Both the position numbers and the translations under genes were made by a program. Shown here piece by piece: positions 9,236 through 17,549 of a DNA stretch of 64,000 nt. The notes under the pieces are model-generated. The model searched no databases. It had not been told where the DNA came from and worked only from the letters and a program-made list of their open reading frames with translations. The DNA is taken from positions 124,001 through 188,000 of the forward strand of contig NZ_SADE01000001.1 in NCBI RefSeq assembly GCF_004005845.1, written 5' to 3'. How positions within the stretch are numbered: the first letter of the stretch is position 1; each line of letters begins with the position of its first letter. Source of the DNA: Hwanghaeella grinnelliae. GTDB taxonomy: Bacteria; Pseudomonadota; Alphaproteobacteria; UBA8366; Aestuariispiraceae.

Positions 9236-10399
9236 ATGCATCTGATCAAAGGCGTCGAATGTTATGCACCCGAACCGCTGGGCCGGCGGGATATTCTGAT
9301 CGGCGGCGGGCGGATTCTCGGCCTCTCGGAAAACATCGACCCGCCTAGGGGCGTTGACTGCAAAATCGTCGACGGCGACATTTTGACCGCGACCCCCGGC
9401 TTTATCGATGGTCATGTCCACATTGCCGGTGCCGGCGGTGATGGCGGACCCGAAACGCGGACGCCGGAAGTTCAGCCGAAGGCTTTGGCTGAGGCAGGGA
9501 CGACCTCCTGCGTCGGGTGCCTCGGAACGGATGGGGTCACCCGCACCGTCGGCAGCGTGTTGATGAAGGCGAAATCGCTCCGGGCCCAAGGATTGAGCAG
9601 CTATTGCTATACAGGCTCTTATCAAGTCCCCGCACCGACCGTGACGGGTGGGGTCGAGACTGACCTCTGTTATCTGTCGGAAGTCATCGGTGTCGGCGAG
9701 GTGGCCGTTTCGGACCACCGCTCGTCCTCCCCGACGACGACCGAGCTTCTCAAACTTGGTAAATCGGCCCATGTGGGTGGATTGCTGGGCGGCAAGGTCG
9801 GCATTGTCCATGTTCATATGGGTGATGGCGCCGATCCGTTCAGGCCGATCTATGATGCCGTGGAGGCGGGCGATTTAACGCTTAACAAGTTCTATCCGAC
9901 CCACGTTAACCGGAATGCCCATATCCTGGACGAAGCCAAAATCTTTGGTCGGCAAGCGCCGGTGGACATCACGGTCGGTGCCGGGCCAGACGAACCGCCA
10001 AAGGCTTTCGGTGCGACGGCCTGGGATGCCGTCACTGCGCTGCTTCAAGCGGATGTTCCATTGGCGAATATTACGCTCTCCTCGGACGCCTGCGGTTCCT
10101 TGCCGGTGTATGATGAGGATGGAAAATTCGTCAGCATGCAGGTGGCGCAACCGCGTGTTTTGTTGGGGACTTTCCAAAAGATAGTGCGGGACGGTTTGCT
10201 GCCGCCCGAACAAGCCCTGGCGTTGATCACGTGTAATCCTGCTCGGATCCTGCGGCTTTCAGGCAAGGGTTGTCTCGCAGCGGGCGCCGACGCCGACATC
10301 CTCTTGTTCGACAAGAATTGGGACCTCAATAGCGTCATCGCGAACGGGGTGCCATGGATGCGGGATGGCGCGTTGGTGCGGACCGGCACCTTCAGCTGA
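9236..10399 (+). CDS. iadA: Isoaspartyl dipeptidase-like amidohydrolase (IadA family)
   Basis: A 387-residue M38 metallo-amidohydrolase. Metal ligands match E. coli IadA from memory: GHVHIAGAGGDGG (HxH), HMGDG, THVNRNAHI and the catalytic aspartate in LSSDACGS. TGSYQVPAPTVTGGVE and AVSDHRSS are also IadA signatures. Residue 155, where IadA has the carboxylated bridging lysine, appears to be glutamate (GVGEVAVSDHRS). The ATG at 9236 has a GGAAGGAG ribosome site at good spacing. The enzyme would cleave beta-aspartyl dipeptides from damaged proteins in the cytoplasm, and the preceding deacylase fits such a role. It converges with the oxidoreductase pair that ends at 10412. Confidence 0.83.
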   Translation: MHLIKGVECYAPEPLGRRDILIGGGRILGLSENIDPPRGVDCKIVDGDILTATPGFIDGHVHIAGAGGDGGPETRTPEVQPKALAEAGTTSCVGCLGTDGVTRTVGSVLMKAKSLRAQGLSSYCYTGSYQVPAPTVTGGVETDLCYLSEVIGVGEVAVSDHRSSSPTTTELLKLGKSAHVGGLLGGKVGIVHVHMGDGADPFRPIYDAVEAGDLTLNKFYPTHVNRNAHILDEAKIFGRQAPVDITVGAGPDEPPKAFGATAWDAVTALLQADVPLANITLSSDACGSLPVYDEDGKFVSMQVAQPRVLLGTFQKIVRDGLLPPEQALALITCNPARILRLSGKGCLAAGADADILLFDKNWDLNSVIANGVPWMRDGALVRTGTFS

Positions 10400-10411
10400 T
10401 CCGCCCTGTCG

Positions 10412-11410
10412 TCATCCGCTTGCCTTTTGCTGGGCGCGCAGGGCCAGCCGCGTCACCTCGAATGCATGGGACTGCTTCATGGTTGTTTCCGACCGATCCT
10501 GGATATCGTTCATCAGGGTCTGGAAATAGGTGATCGGCACGTCTTTGCAATCGATGTATTCGCAGCGGGTCCTGTTGACCAAGAACAGGTGATCGGTACC
10601 GTCGCGCCCGGCGACATCGACGTATTTCCGAAGTTCGATATAGCCTTCCGTCCCCAATATCGTCAGGCGTCCGTCACCCCAATTCGGTAACGCGTCCGGC
10701 GTATACCAGTCGAGCCGGATGTAGCCGTGTCCCTTTGGGCTGCGCAGTACGATTTCCCCGAAATCATCAAAGTCGGGATGGTCCGGGTTGTTATGGTTGG
10801 CGATCCCGGCATGGACGATTTCCGCCGTTTCGGAACCGGTGAAGAACAAGAACTGGTCGATTTGGTGCGACCCGATATCCGTCAAAATTCCACCATAGCG
10901 GGACTTGTCGAAAAACCAGGGATCACGCATCGGCGCGTTCATCCGGTGCGGCCCCAAGCCAACAGTTTGCACGACCTTGCCAATTTGTCCGTGCGCGATT
11001 AATTCGGCGGCTTTCGCAACGGCCGGAACCTCGAAATGTTCCGAGAAATCCACCGACCAAATGCGCCCGGTTTCCTCCTGTGTCCGAATGATGCGGTCCA
11101 GTTGCTCCTGCGAGATGCAGCCGGGTTTGTCGACCATCACATCCTTGCCCGCCCGCATGGCTTCGATCGCAAGGTCTGCCCGATCGCCGGGGATCGCCGA
11201 GATCAGGACCATGTGAACGTTCGGGTCGTCCAGCAGGGCGCGGCGGTCGGCAACGCGGGGCAGGTCGGGAAATCGCTTGGTGAAACCGTCCAGTGTCTTC
11301 GGCGATCCTTCTGTCCACCAACCGATGCCATGCGCGCCGGCGTCGAGCATCCCGCCCAGCATGCCATAGGCATGACGATGATCGATGCCGATGACGGCGA
11401 CGCCCGTCAT
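10412..11410 (-). CDS. Gfo/Idh/MocA-family oxidoreductase (second of pair)
   Basis: A 332-residue NAD(P)-dependent dehydrogenase. The N-terminal Rossmann part begins VAVIGIDHRHAYGMLGGML, followed by VHMVLISAIPGDRADLAIEAM and DVMVDKPGCISQEQLD, where the lysine of the KP pair is the usual catalytic residue. The C-terminal alpha/beta substrate domain includes SRYGGILTDIGSHQIDQ. Its start overlaps the stop of the upstream gene by an ATGA arrangement, so the two are translationally coupled and probably act in one pathway, for example successive oxidation or reduction of a sugar or inositol-like compound. The substrate is not determinable from sequence. Confidence 0.87.
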   Translation of the reverse strand: MTGVAVIGIDHRHAYGMLGGMLDAGAHGIGWWTEGSPKTLDGFTKRFPDLPRVADRRALLDDPNVHMVLISAIPGDRADLAIEAMRAGKDVMVDKPGCISQEQLDRIIRTQEETGRIWSVDFSEHFEVPAVAKAAELIAHGQIGKVVQTVGLGPHRMNAPMRDPWFFDKSRYGGILTDIGSHQIDQFLFFTGSETAEIVHAGIANHNNPDHPDFDDFGEIVLRSPKGHGYIRLDWYTPDALPNWGDGRLTILGTEGYIELRKYVDVAGRDGTDHLFLVNRTRCEYIDCKDVPITYFQTLMNDIQDRSETTMKQSHAFEVTRLALRAQQKASG

Positions 11411-12441
11411 TCCTGCGCTCCCAGGTCGATGCGCCGACCTTCATTGGAGGATGCGATCAACCCGTCGATCAATTTGTGCACTTCCAAGGCTGTGTGGCCG
11501 TTGGATTGGGGCTGGCGTCCCGCCCGTGCGGCGGCGAGGAAGTCCTCGATGACAGCCTTGTGCCAGTCATGGGGAAAATCCATCGGGTCGGCACCACCAC
11601 CGGTGCTGGTTTGTTCGCCGAAGGTTTCCGAGCGACCGTCCCGCCAATCCACTTCCAATGTACCGCCCGTGATCTTGGTCGAGGCGTTCTCGAAATTGAG
11701 CGCCATGAATTCCGGTTCCCCGGGATAGCGGGTCACTGTCGCGATAAGGCCCCCGTTGGCCCCATTGGCGAAGCGCATCCCGGCGCCGACGAAATCCTCT
11801 GCCTCGAATTTTTGCAGGCCCGATTGACCGGCCATGGCCTGGACCGATGCGACGGGGCCGGTCAACGATAACAGCAGGTCCATGGAATGGATCGCTTGGG
11901 AGATCAAGACACCGCCGCCATCCCGTTCATAAGTGCCGCGTCCCGGTTCGTCGTAATAGCTTTGCGGCCGCCACCATGGGACCACCAGATAAGCGGACGC
12001 CAGCCGGCCAAGCTGTCCTTCGTCGATCAAGCGGCGCAATGCCAAGGACCCGGCGCGAAACCGATGTTGAAAAACGATGCCAAGCGTTACACCGGCTTGA
12101 TCGCACGTTTCGACAATCCGCTTGGCTGCCTCCGTTGTCCGTTCAACCGGCTTTTCCATCAGGATGTGCTTGCCGGCGGCGGCTGCCTTGGCGACCAGCT
12201 CTTCCCGTGCATTGGGCGGTGTCATAATCAACAGACCATGTAGAGCGGAATCCTGCAGCATGTCGTCGATGGAGGTTGCTTCTGGCACGTCCCAGTCGGC
12301 GCAGAAGGCGGCGCGCGCCTCCGGCCGGCGGGAAAAGACTCCTCGGACCGAAACCTCGCCTGCAAGATCCTGAAAAGATTTCATATGTGGTTTCGCGGCC
12401 ATGCCTGCGCCGACAATGCCAATCCCGAACTTCTCAGCCAC
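11407..12441 (-). CDS. Gfo/Idh/MocA-family oxidoreductase (first of pair)
   Basis: A 344-residue NAD(P)-dependent dehydrogenase. GIGIVGAGMAAKPHMKSF is the dinucleotide-binding loop, LHGLLIMTPPNAREELVAKA follows, and KHILMEKPVERTTEAAKR holds the catalytic EKP lysine. The C-terminal domain has RDGGGVLISQAIHSMDLLL with the conserved substrate-site histidine. It is the promoter-proximal gene of a two-gene operon, and its stop overlaps the next start by four bases. It has about 30 percent-type resemblance by eye to its neighbour, as is common for paralogous pairs of this family. No sugar kinase or transporter of obvious specificity is adjacent. Confidence 0.87.
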   Translation of the reverse strand: MAEKFGIGIVGAGMAAKPHMKSFQDLAGEVSVRGVFSRRPEARAAFCADWDVPEATSIDDMLQDSALHGLLIMTPPNAREELVAKAAAAGKHILMEKPVERTTEAAKRIVETCDQAGVTLGIVFQHRFRAGSLALRRLIDEGQLGRLASAYLVVPWWRPQSYYDEPGRGTYERDGGGVLISQAIHSMDLLLSLTGPVASVQAMAGQSGLQKFEAEDFVGAGMRFANGANGGLIATVTRYPGEPEFMALNFENASTKITGGTLEVDWRDGRSETFGEQTSTGGGADPMDFPHDWHKAVIEDFLAAARAGRQPQSNGHTALEVHKLIDGLIASSNEGRRIDLGAQE

Positions 12442-12546
12442 GGATGCCTCCCCGGAAAGTTTTTATTTGGTTTATTCTGTTACCGCAGGACGTGAGATGC
12501 ACGGCAATTATCTTATGATCCCGCGACGAATGTGTGTGTCACGCAG

Positions 12547-13698
12547 TCAACGCAGCGAAGCACGGAAACTGCAATCGGTGCGATAATCAATTTCGTATTG
12601 AGCCCCCCCGCATTTGAGCGTCCGCATCTCAGCCCTCTGAAAATCGTCGCCTGGTCTGGTAGGGATATCACCCAAGCGTGCCATGGCATCGTCGAACAAG
12701 CCGATCAACGATGCGTCCAATCCGTGCAACGTGTTCTTGAACAAACGGCCGTCAACCTTGTCCGCCGTGACCATCGTGGTGCGCAGGTCGACATGGGTTT
12801 TCAACCTGTCCCAAAGGCCGCGCTTGTCGTCCGCCGGGATCATCTGGTCGTCCGCACCGTGATAGGAGATGACGGCAGCGCCCGATGCACCCCTGTAGTG
12901 GTCTCCACGAAGGTCCCGCATTTCCAGATGGGCCGGTTTCAGGTGGCCCGGGTCCGACGGATCGTCGCGGGTCCAGGGGGAAAAATTGCTGTAGTAGACA
13001 CGCACGCCGCCCGCATCGAAATGGTGCCGGTGCGGCTGCCAAAGATTGTTCATCTCCGTCTCGATGGCATGCACCCAGCAAGAATTCTCGATCACGGCGG
13101 AAAGGGTGTGCGGAGCGAATTTCAGCATCATCATTGCCAAGTAAGCGCCATGAGAGGTGCCGAAAGCGGCAACACGCTGTCGATCGAAGGCAATGCCCCG
13201 CCGGATCATGTCGCCATAGACCTGCAGATGATCCAGAGCCCCCAGCGTCCCGAACGACTCATAGTCATTGCCGCAATGTTTGATCACGCTGAATTCGGGC
13301 GGCAATTCTGCGACGCCGTTTGCCCGCAACAAGGCAATTACCGCCTTGGGGTCGTCGGGCACGGTCACGCCGGATACGCGGCGGAAGTCGTCGAACCAGT
13401 CCGGGCGCACGGTGAAGGAAGGGTCGCTTGTGGTTCGAACCAGGCTGCCGTGGTAACTGACCGTCACCGTAACAAACCCTTTCGACACCAAATGCGGAAC
13501 AAGCTTTCCTGCTACATAGTCACCGTCCCGCCGAAAACCGAAGCCGCCAATGAAGAACAGCAACGGCCGTTTTGCGTCTGCATCGCCTCCCTCGCCATCC
13601 TCGGGGGTATAGACTGAGTAGGAGAGAGGTTCCCGTGGAAGCCCGAGTTCGAAGTCGGGCGGCGCCGCAATCGTGAAATGCTGCTCGCGGATTGGCAT
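12547..13698 (-). CDS. DUF2920-like alpha/beta hydrolase
   Basis: A 383-residue alpha/beta hydrolase. The N-terminal segment PPDFELGLPREPLSYSVYTP followed by LLFFIGGFGF resembles DUF2920, a family I know from flagellin-glycosylation islands of Campylobacter. The nucleophile elbow is FGTSHGAYLAMMM, Ser182. ENSCWVHA and SYHGADDQMIPADDKR (likely acid residue) follow, with a histidine in TLHGLDASL near the C-terminus. I start at the ATG at 13698, 10 bases after the permease stop; a longer frame overlaps the permease and has no support. It is the last gene of the amino-acid ABC transporter operon, so it may hydrolyse an imported amide or ester. The DUF2920 match is by eye. Confidence 0.68.
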   Translation of the reverse strand: MPIREQHFTIAAPPDFELGLPREPLSYSVYTPEDGEGGDADAKRPLLFFIGGFGFRRDGDYVAGKLVPHLVSKGFVTVTVSYHGSLVRTTSDPSFTVRPDWFDDFRRVSGVTVPDDPKAVIALLRANGVAELPPEFSVIKHCGNDYESFGTLGALDHLQVYGDMIRRGIAFDRQRVAAFGTSHGAYLAMMMLKFAPHTLSAVIENSCWVHAIETEMNNLWQPHRHHFDAGGVRVYYSNFSPWTRDDPSDPGHLKPAHLEMRDLRGDHYRGASGAAVISYHGADDQMIPADDKRGLWDRLKTHVDLRTTMVTADKVDGRLFKNTLHGLDASLIGLFDDAMARLGDIPTRPGDDFQRAEMRTLKCGGAQYEIDYRTDCSFRASLR

Positions 13699-13708
13699 TG
13701 CGAGACCG

Positions 13709-14497
13709 CTATTGGACCACAGCGGCCGGTTCGCCTTTTGATTCGACACGCGGCCGAAGATGGGCAAGCCATTTGTGCTCCCACCATTTGAAGATCCGGG
13801 AAATCCCGAAAACAAGGATCATGTATAGGATCATGGCGGCGACGAAACCTTCATAGGCCAGGTAGTAACGCCCGTTCAACCAACGCCCGACGCCAAGGAT
13901 ATCCTGCAACGTGATCGTGCTGGCCACGACGGAGCCATGAAGCATGAAGATCACTTCGTTGGAATAGGCCGGCAGGGCGCGGCGGAAAGAATTCGGCAAA
14001 ATGACGCGGCGGATACGTGTCCAATAGGACATGCCGGCCGCCTTCGCGGCCTCGACTTCGCCATGCGGTGTCGCTTCAATGGCGCCGCGCAGGAACTCGG
14101 TCGTGTAGGCGGCGGTGTTGAGTGTGAAAGCGATCAGTGCGCACCACCAAGCCTGGCTCAGGATCGGCTTCCAAAGCATGCTCTCGCGGATAAAATCGAA
14201 TTGCGCCAAACCGTAGTAGATCAAATAAGTCTGAACCAGAAGCGGCGTCCCGCGAAAGAAATAGGTGTAACACCAAATCGGCCCGTTCAGCACCGGATGC
14301 CGATAAGCACGGGCTATCGCTAGAGGGATGGACAGCATGCCGCCCAGTAATAGGGCCAGGAAGGTCAGTTCTAGCGTGACCCAGGCCCCCATCAGGAACC
14401 GATCGAAATTGTCCAGGACCGCCATGAAGTCCAAGGGTGACGCGCCTTCGCTGAAAGCGCGGATCGGATCCATGATGCTGCGCGTTTCTTCCGCCAT
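13709..14497 (-). CDS. Polar amino-acid ABC transporter permease (HisM/ArtM type)
   Basis: A 262-residue inner-membrane permease with about five hydrophobic segments. WVTLELTFLALLLGG leads into the conserved region YTYFFRGTPLLVQTYLIYYG found in HisM/ArtM/GlnP proteins. The EAA loop that contacts the ATPase is EVEAAKAAGMSYWTRIRRVI, with ILPNSFRRALPAYSNE after it. It starts 2 bases after the stop of the partner permease, so they form a heterodimer translated together. With the binding protein and ATPase encoded upstream it makes a complete importer of the histidine/arginine/ornithine class. Confidence 0.92.
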   Translation of the reverse strand: MAEETRSIMDPIRAFSEGASPLDFMAVLDNFDRFLMGAWVTLELTFLALLLGGMLSIPLAIARAYRHPVLNGPIWCYTYFFRGTPLLVQTYLIYYGLAQFDFIRESMLWKPILSQAWWCALIAFTLNTAAYTTEFLRGAIEATPHGEVEAAKAAGMSYWTRIRRVILPNSFRRALPAYSNEVIFMLHGSVVASTITLQDILGVGRWLNGRYYLAYEGFVAAMILYMILVFGISRIFKWWEHKWLAHLRPRVESKGEPAAVVQ

Positions 14498-14499
14498 GG

Positions 14500-15198
14500 T
14501 CAGGCCCCTTCCGATTGCCGGACGCCGGCACTGTATTTGATTTCAAGTCTGCGAAGACCCAATTCGGAAAGAGCGGTCAGGAGTAGGTATATGATCAGAA
14601 CGGCGAACATGAAGGTGAACAATTGCCGAACCGATCGGCCGGCCGTGAAGGCCATATAGACAACGTCTTGCAACCCGATGATGGAAACGAGCGCTGTTGA
14701 TTTGATGAGAACCAACCAGTTGTTACGGAAGCTGGGCAGGGCGTAACGCACCATTTGCGGCCAGGTAATGCGCCGGAATAGCATCGAAGGGCTCATGCCG
14801 CAGGCGATGCCCGCTTCGATCTGCCCACGCGGAATGGCCAGGATCGCGCCGCGGAAGGTTTCCGTCATGTAAGCGCCGAAGATGAAGCCGATGGTCAGCG
14901 AGCCCGCCATGAATTGGTTGATCTCGACATAGCCCCAAAGGCCTGTCGCATCGCCGAAATCATTGACCAATTGTTGTCCGCCATAGAACAGCAGCAACAT
15001 CAGAACCAAGTCGGGAACGCCACGGATCAATGTCGTATAAGCACCTGCAAAACTCTGCGCGACCGGGTTTTCGCTCAGCTTCCCGACAGCACCCAACAAG
15101 CCCAGAAGCACGGAAAGAATAACGGACACGATAGCCAGCTGAATCGTAACGACCGTCCCTTCCCAAAGGAGTCCCCGGTATTCGAAAAGAACGTCCAT
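14500..15198 (-). CDS. Polar amino-acid ABC transporter permease (HisQ/ArtQ type)
   Basis: A 232-residue permease with five predicted membrane segments. WEGTVVTIQLAIVSVILSVL and YTTLIRGVPDLVLMLLLFYG are the HisQ/ArtQ signature region, and the EAA loop reads QIEAGIACGMSPSMLFRRIT, followed by WPQMVRYALPSFRNNW. The length matches the family. It is the first permease after the binding-protein gene, separated from it by a 104-base gap containing a strong stem-loop with a T-run at 15231-15261, and is followed at 2 bases by the second permease. Expression is therefore probably lower than that of the binding protein. Confidence 0.92.
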   Translation of the reverse strand: MDVLFEYRGLLWEGTVVTIQLAIVSVILSVLLGLLGAVGKLSENPVAQSFAGAYTTLIRGVPDLVLMLLLFYGGQQLVNDFGDATGLWGYVEINQFMAGSLTIGFIFGAYMTETFRGAILAIPRGQIEAGIACGMSPSMLFRRITWPQMVRYALPSFRNNWLVLIKSTALVSIIGLQDVVYMAFTAGRSVRQLFTFMFAVLIIYLLLTALSELGLRRLEIKYSAGVRQSEGA

Positions 15199-15230
15199 CC
15201 GTCGATCCGCGCTGTTTTGTCGTTCAAGTC

Positions 15231-15261
15231 AAAAAGGGGAGAGGCGCTGGCCTCTCCCCTT
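15231..15261 (-). terminator. Intra-operon stem-loop with T-run between binding protein and permeases
   Basis: A perfect 12-base stem (AAGGGGAGAGGC at 15234-15245 with its complement at 15250-15261) has a 4-base loop. Read on the minus strand it is followed by five Ts. This has the form of an intrinsic terminator placed between the binding-protein gene and the permease genes, so it would either stop most transcripts or protect the 3' end of the upstream mRNA. Confidence 0.85.
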
Positions 15262-15302
15262 CGATGATACTCAGTTGGTACCCGTAACGGTCATCCTGGT
15301 AA

Positions 15303-16094
15303 TCAGGAGCCGGCCGGGGCGCCGTAGATGTCGAAGTCGAAATACTTCGCATTGATTTTGGCATAGGTGCCATTCGCACGGATCGCCTTGATCGCGTCGT
15401 TGAAAGCTGCACGCAGCTTGTCTTCACCCTTACGGACCGCGATGCCCGCACCCTCGCCGTGGCATTCCAAGTCAAATTGGTCGCCGCCCAGGAAGGCATA
15501 GCCTTTACCGGCGTCGGTGTTCAGGAAGCCTTCAAGCGCCTGAATGGAGTCGGAAATCTGCGCATCCAAACGACCGGCGCCCAGGTCCTGGAACACCTCT
15601 TCCTGGGTCCCGTAAAGAACGAGTTCGGCATTCGGGAACATCTTCTCCATATAGCACTGGTGGATCGTGCCGCGCTGAACACCAATCCGCTTGCCGGCAA
15701 GGCTTTCCGGCGTGTCGGACAGGTCCGTACCCTCGGCAGCAACGAATTTGGCAGGCGTGTTGTAGTATTTGATGGTGAAGTCGACGCGCTTCTTGCGCTC
15801 TTCCGTGATCGACATGGAAGCGATGATGGCGTCGTATTTCTTGGCCAGCAGGGCGGGAATGATTCCATCCCAATCCTGTTCGACCAGTTCGCATTTCCGG
15901 CCCATCTCTTCGCAAAGCGCGTTCGCGATGTCGATATCGAACCCGATAAGCTCGCCCGAGGCGGTCTTTTCGGAGAACGGAGGATAGGCGCCCTCAACGC
16001 CGATACGCAGAACGTCTTCAGCTTGCGCCTGCATGCTGAGACCGAGAGCGAACGCACCCGCGGCTGCAGCTAAACCCAGCTTTTTCAAAAGCAT
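15303..16094 (-). CDS. Polar amino-acid ABC transporter substrate-binding protein
   Basis: A 263-residue periplasmic binding protein of family 3. The signal peptide is about 25 residues (MLLKKLGLAAAAGAFALGLS, cleaved after MQAQA). The mature start VLRIGVEGAYPPFSEKTASG and then GELIGFDIDIANALCEEMG form the classic lysine/arginine/ornithine/histidine-binding motif. DWDGIIPALLAKKYDAIIAS and MSITEERKKRVDFT follow, the latter being the ligand-binding hinge region. An aromatic and an aspartate in those motifs grip the amino-acid backbone. The gene lies between the ATPase and the permeases and is followed by a terminator-like hairpin, so it should be made in excess. A basic amino acid or histidine is the likely ligand. 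Confidence 0.92.
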   Translation of the reverse strand: MLLKKLGLAAAAGAFALGLSMQAQAEDVLRIGVEGAYPPFSEKTASGELIGFDIDIANALCEEMGRKCELVEQDWDGIIPALLAKKYDAIIASMSITEERKKRVDFTIKYYNTPAKFVAAEGTDLSDTPESLAGKRIGVQRGTIHQCYMEKMFPNAELVLYGTQEEVFQDLGAGRLDAQISDSIQALEGFLNTDAGKGYAFLGGDQFDLECHGEGAGIAVRKGEDKLRAAFNDAIKAIRANGTYAKINAKYFDFDIYGAPAGS

Positions 16095-16226
16095 TTACTT
16101 TCTCCCTAGTTGCATGCGCGGCCGTTGACCCCTGTCAGACCACCGCGCCTGTTTAAAGCTAACTACACGAACCACCTGTTCGGCAATGCTCCGGGCGTCG
16201 CGTTCGCCTCGAAAACGGTTCGAATC

Positions 16227-17003
16227 CTATTCCCTCGTCTTTGCCAGAAATTGCCCGAACCTTTCAGAAGACGGATTGTCGAAAACCTGGTTGGGGGCCC
16301 CCTGTTCCTCGATACGTCCTTGGTGCAGGAAGATCACGTCCGAGGAAACGTCGCGCGCAAAGCCAATTTCATGGGTCACGACGATCATCGTGCGTCCTTC
16401 AACCGCCAGATCCCGCATCACTTTCAAGACCTCGCCCACCAGTTCCGGGTCAAGCGCGGACGTCGGTTCGTCAAAAAGCAGAACCTCCGGTTCCATCGCC
16501 AAGGCTCGCGCGATGGCCGCGCGCTGCTGTTGGCCGCCGGACAGGTGGGCCGGATAATATTCTTTCCGCTCATAAATGCCGACTTTGTTCAGCAGGGCAT
16601 TGGCGCGCTCTACCGCGTCCTGTTTCTTCATGCCCAGAACGTGAACGGGGGCTTCAATGACGTTTTCGAGCACCGTCATATGGCTCCACAGGTTGAAGCC
16701 CTGAAAGACCATGCCCAGTTTGGTGCGGATCCGCTCAACCTGTTTGTTGTCTTCGGGCACGGTCCGACCGCCGCGGGTCTGCATCATCGCGATTGTTTCG
16801 CCAGCGACCGTGACTTTGCCGGAATTCGGTGTTTCAAGCAGATTTATGCAGCGGAGGAACGTGCTCTTGCCGGATCCTGACGAGCCCAGCATGGAAATGA
16901 CATCGCCTTTCCGCGCAGTGACGGAAACGCCCTTCAGCACCTCGACGCTGCCGAAACTTTTGTGAAGATCCTCAACCACCAAGGACGGAACGGTGTCCGT
17001 CAT
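16227..17003 (-). CDS. Polar amino-acid ABC transporter ATPase (HisP/GlnQ type)
   Basis: A 258-residue ABC ATPase. Walker A is LGSSGSGKSTFLRCIN, the Q-loop is MVFQGFNLWSHMTVLENV, the signature is LSGGQQQRAAIARALA, Walker B is VLLFDEPTSALDPE and the switch histidine is VVTHEIGFA. The 10-15 residue insert after Walker A (GGRTVPEDNKQVERIRTK) is typical of HisP-like subunits. It is the first gene of the importer operon, before the binding protein (132-base gap) and the two permeases, so the promoter probably lies in the upstream 17.0-17.5 kb gap. Confidence 0.93.
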   Translation of the reverse strand: MTDTVPSLVVEDLHKSFGSVEVLKGVSVTARKGDVISMLGSSGSGKSTFLRCINLLETPNSGKVTVAGETIAMMQTRGGRTVPEDNKQVERIRTKLGMVFQGFNLWSHMTVLENVIEAPVHVLGMKKQDAVERANALLNKVGIYERKEYYPAHLSGGQQQRAAIARALAMEPEVLLFDEPTSALDPELVGEVLKVMRDLAVEGRTMIVVTHEIGFARDVSSDVIFLHQGRIEEQGAPNQVFDNPSSERFGQFLAKTRE

Positions 17004-17549
17004 GCCCCGGTATCCCTCATCGACCCCTGTCTCCCGGTACCCGCAATGCGCCTCCCCAGGCAGTTGCGGTCCTTGACGGATTTTGCTACTTGCGCCGTCC
17101 GTTAGCGCTCTTTTCGGCGCGTCGGCGACATCATCTGTTGCGTGACGGTAAGCCCTTGAACCGGGACTGACAAGCGGCGAAGTCGCCCGGCCGCGCCAGC
17201 ACTTATTGAGAATTTGCGTTGTGATGGTTGGGCTGTGTCTTAAGGTGGTGGGGGCGTCGCTTAGCGTTGAGTTTCGGCCGTTTCAAACGCTGGATTCTCC
17301 AGAAGTTGCTGCTAACGTTCGTATCCCAAGCGTGGGATAGGCGTTGGCGGGGTAGCGGAGTTTGTTCGTGAATTCTTTTGGAAGTTTTATTGTATTGGTT
17401 TAGTGATTAGATATCCAAGACTCGATAGTTTTACTTGGATTTGTCTTGGCGGTGCAGTTTTAGAGAGAAACTTTTTGAGGGTTTTTCTACCACAATTCCA
17501 CGGGCGGGTTTTGCTCGGCCGTGACGCTGTAAATGCGGGCGCGGACCTC
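17004..17549. other. Intergenic region between divergent ABC importer and TolC genes
   Basis: No convincing gene is seen here. It must hold the promoter of the amino-acid importer (leftward) and that of the TolC-type gene (rightward). A short perfect inverted repeat, TATCCCA-AGCG-TGGGATA, lies at 17322-17339 and could be an operator. The last 150 bases are AT-rich and stay open in the tolC frame back to a GTG at 17403, so an alternative, longer N-terminus of the TolC protein cannot be excluded. Confidence 0.5.

Noticed and set aside
16217-16235. GGTTCGAATCC resembling the T-arm of a tRNA
   Set aside because: It overlaps the end of the ABC ATPase gene, the flanking arms do not pair, and no matching acceptor stem, D-arm or anticodon arm is seen on either strand.
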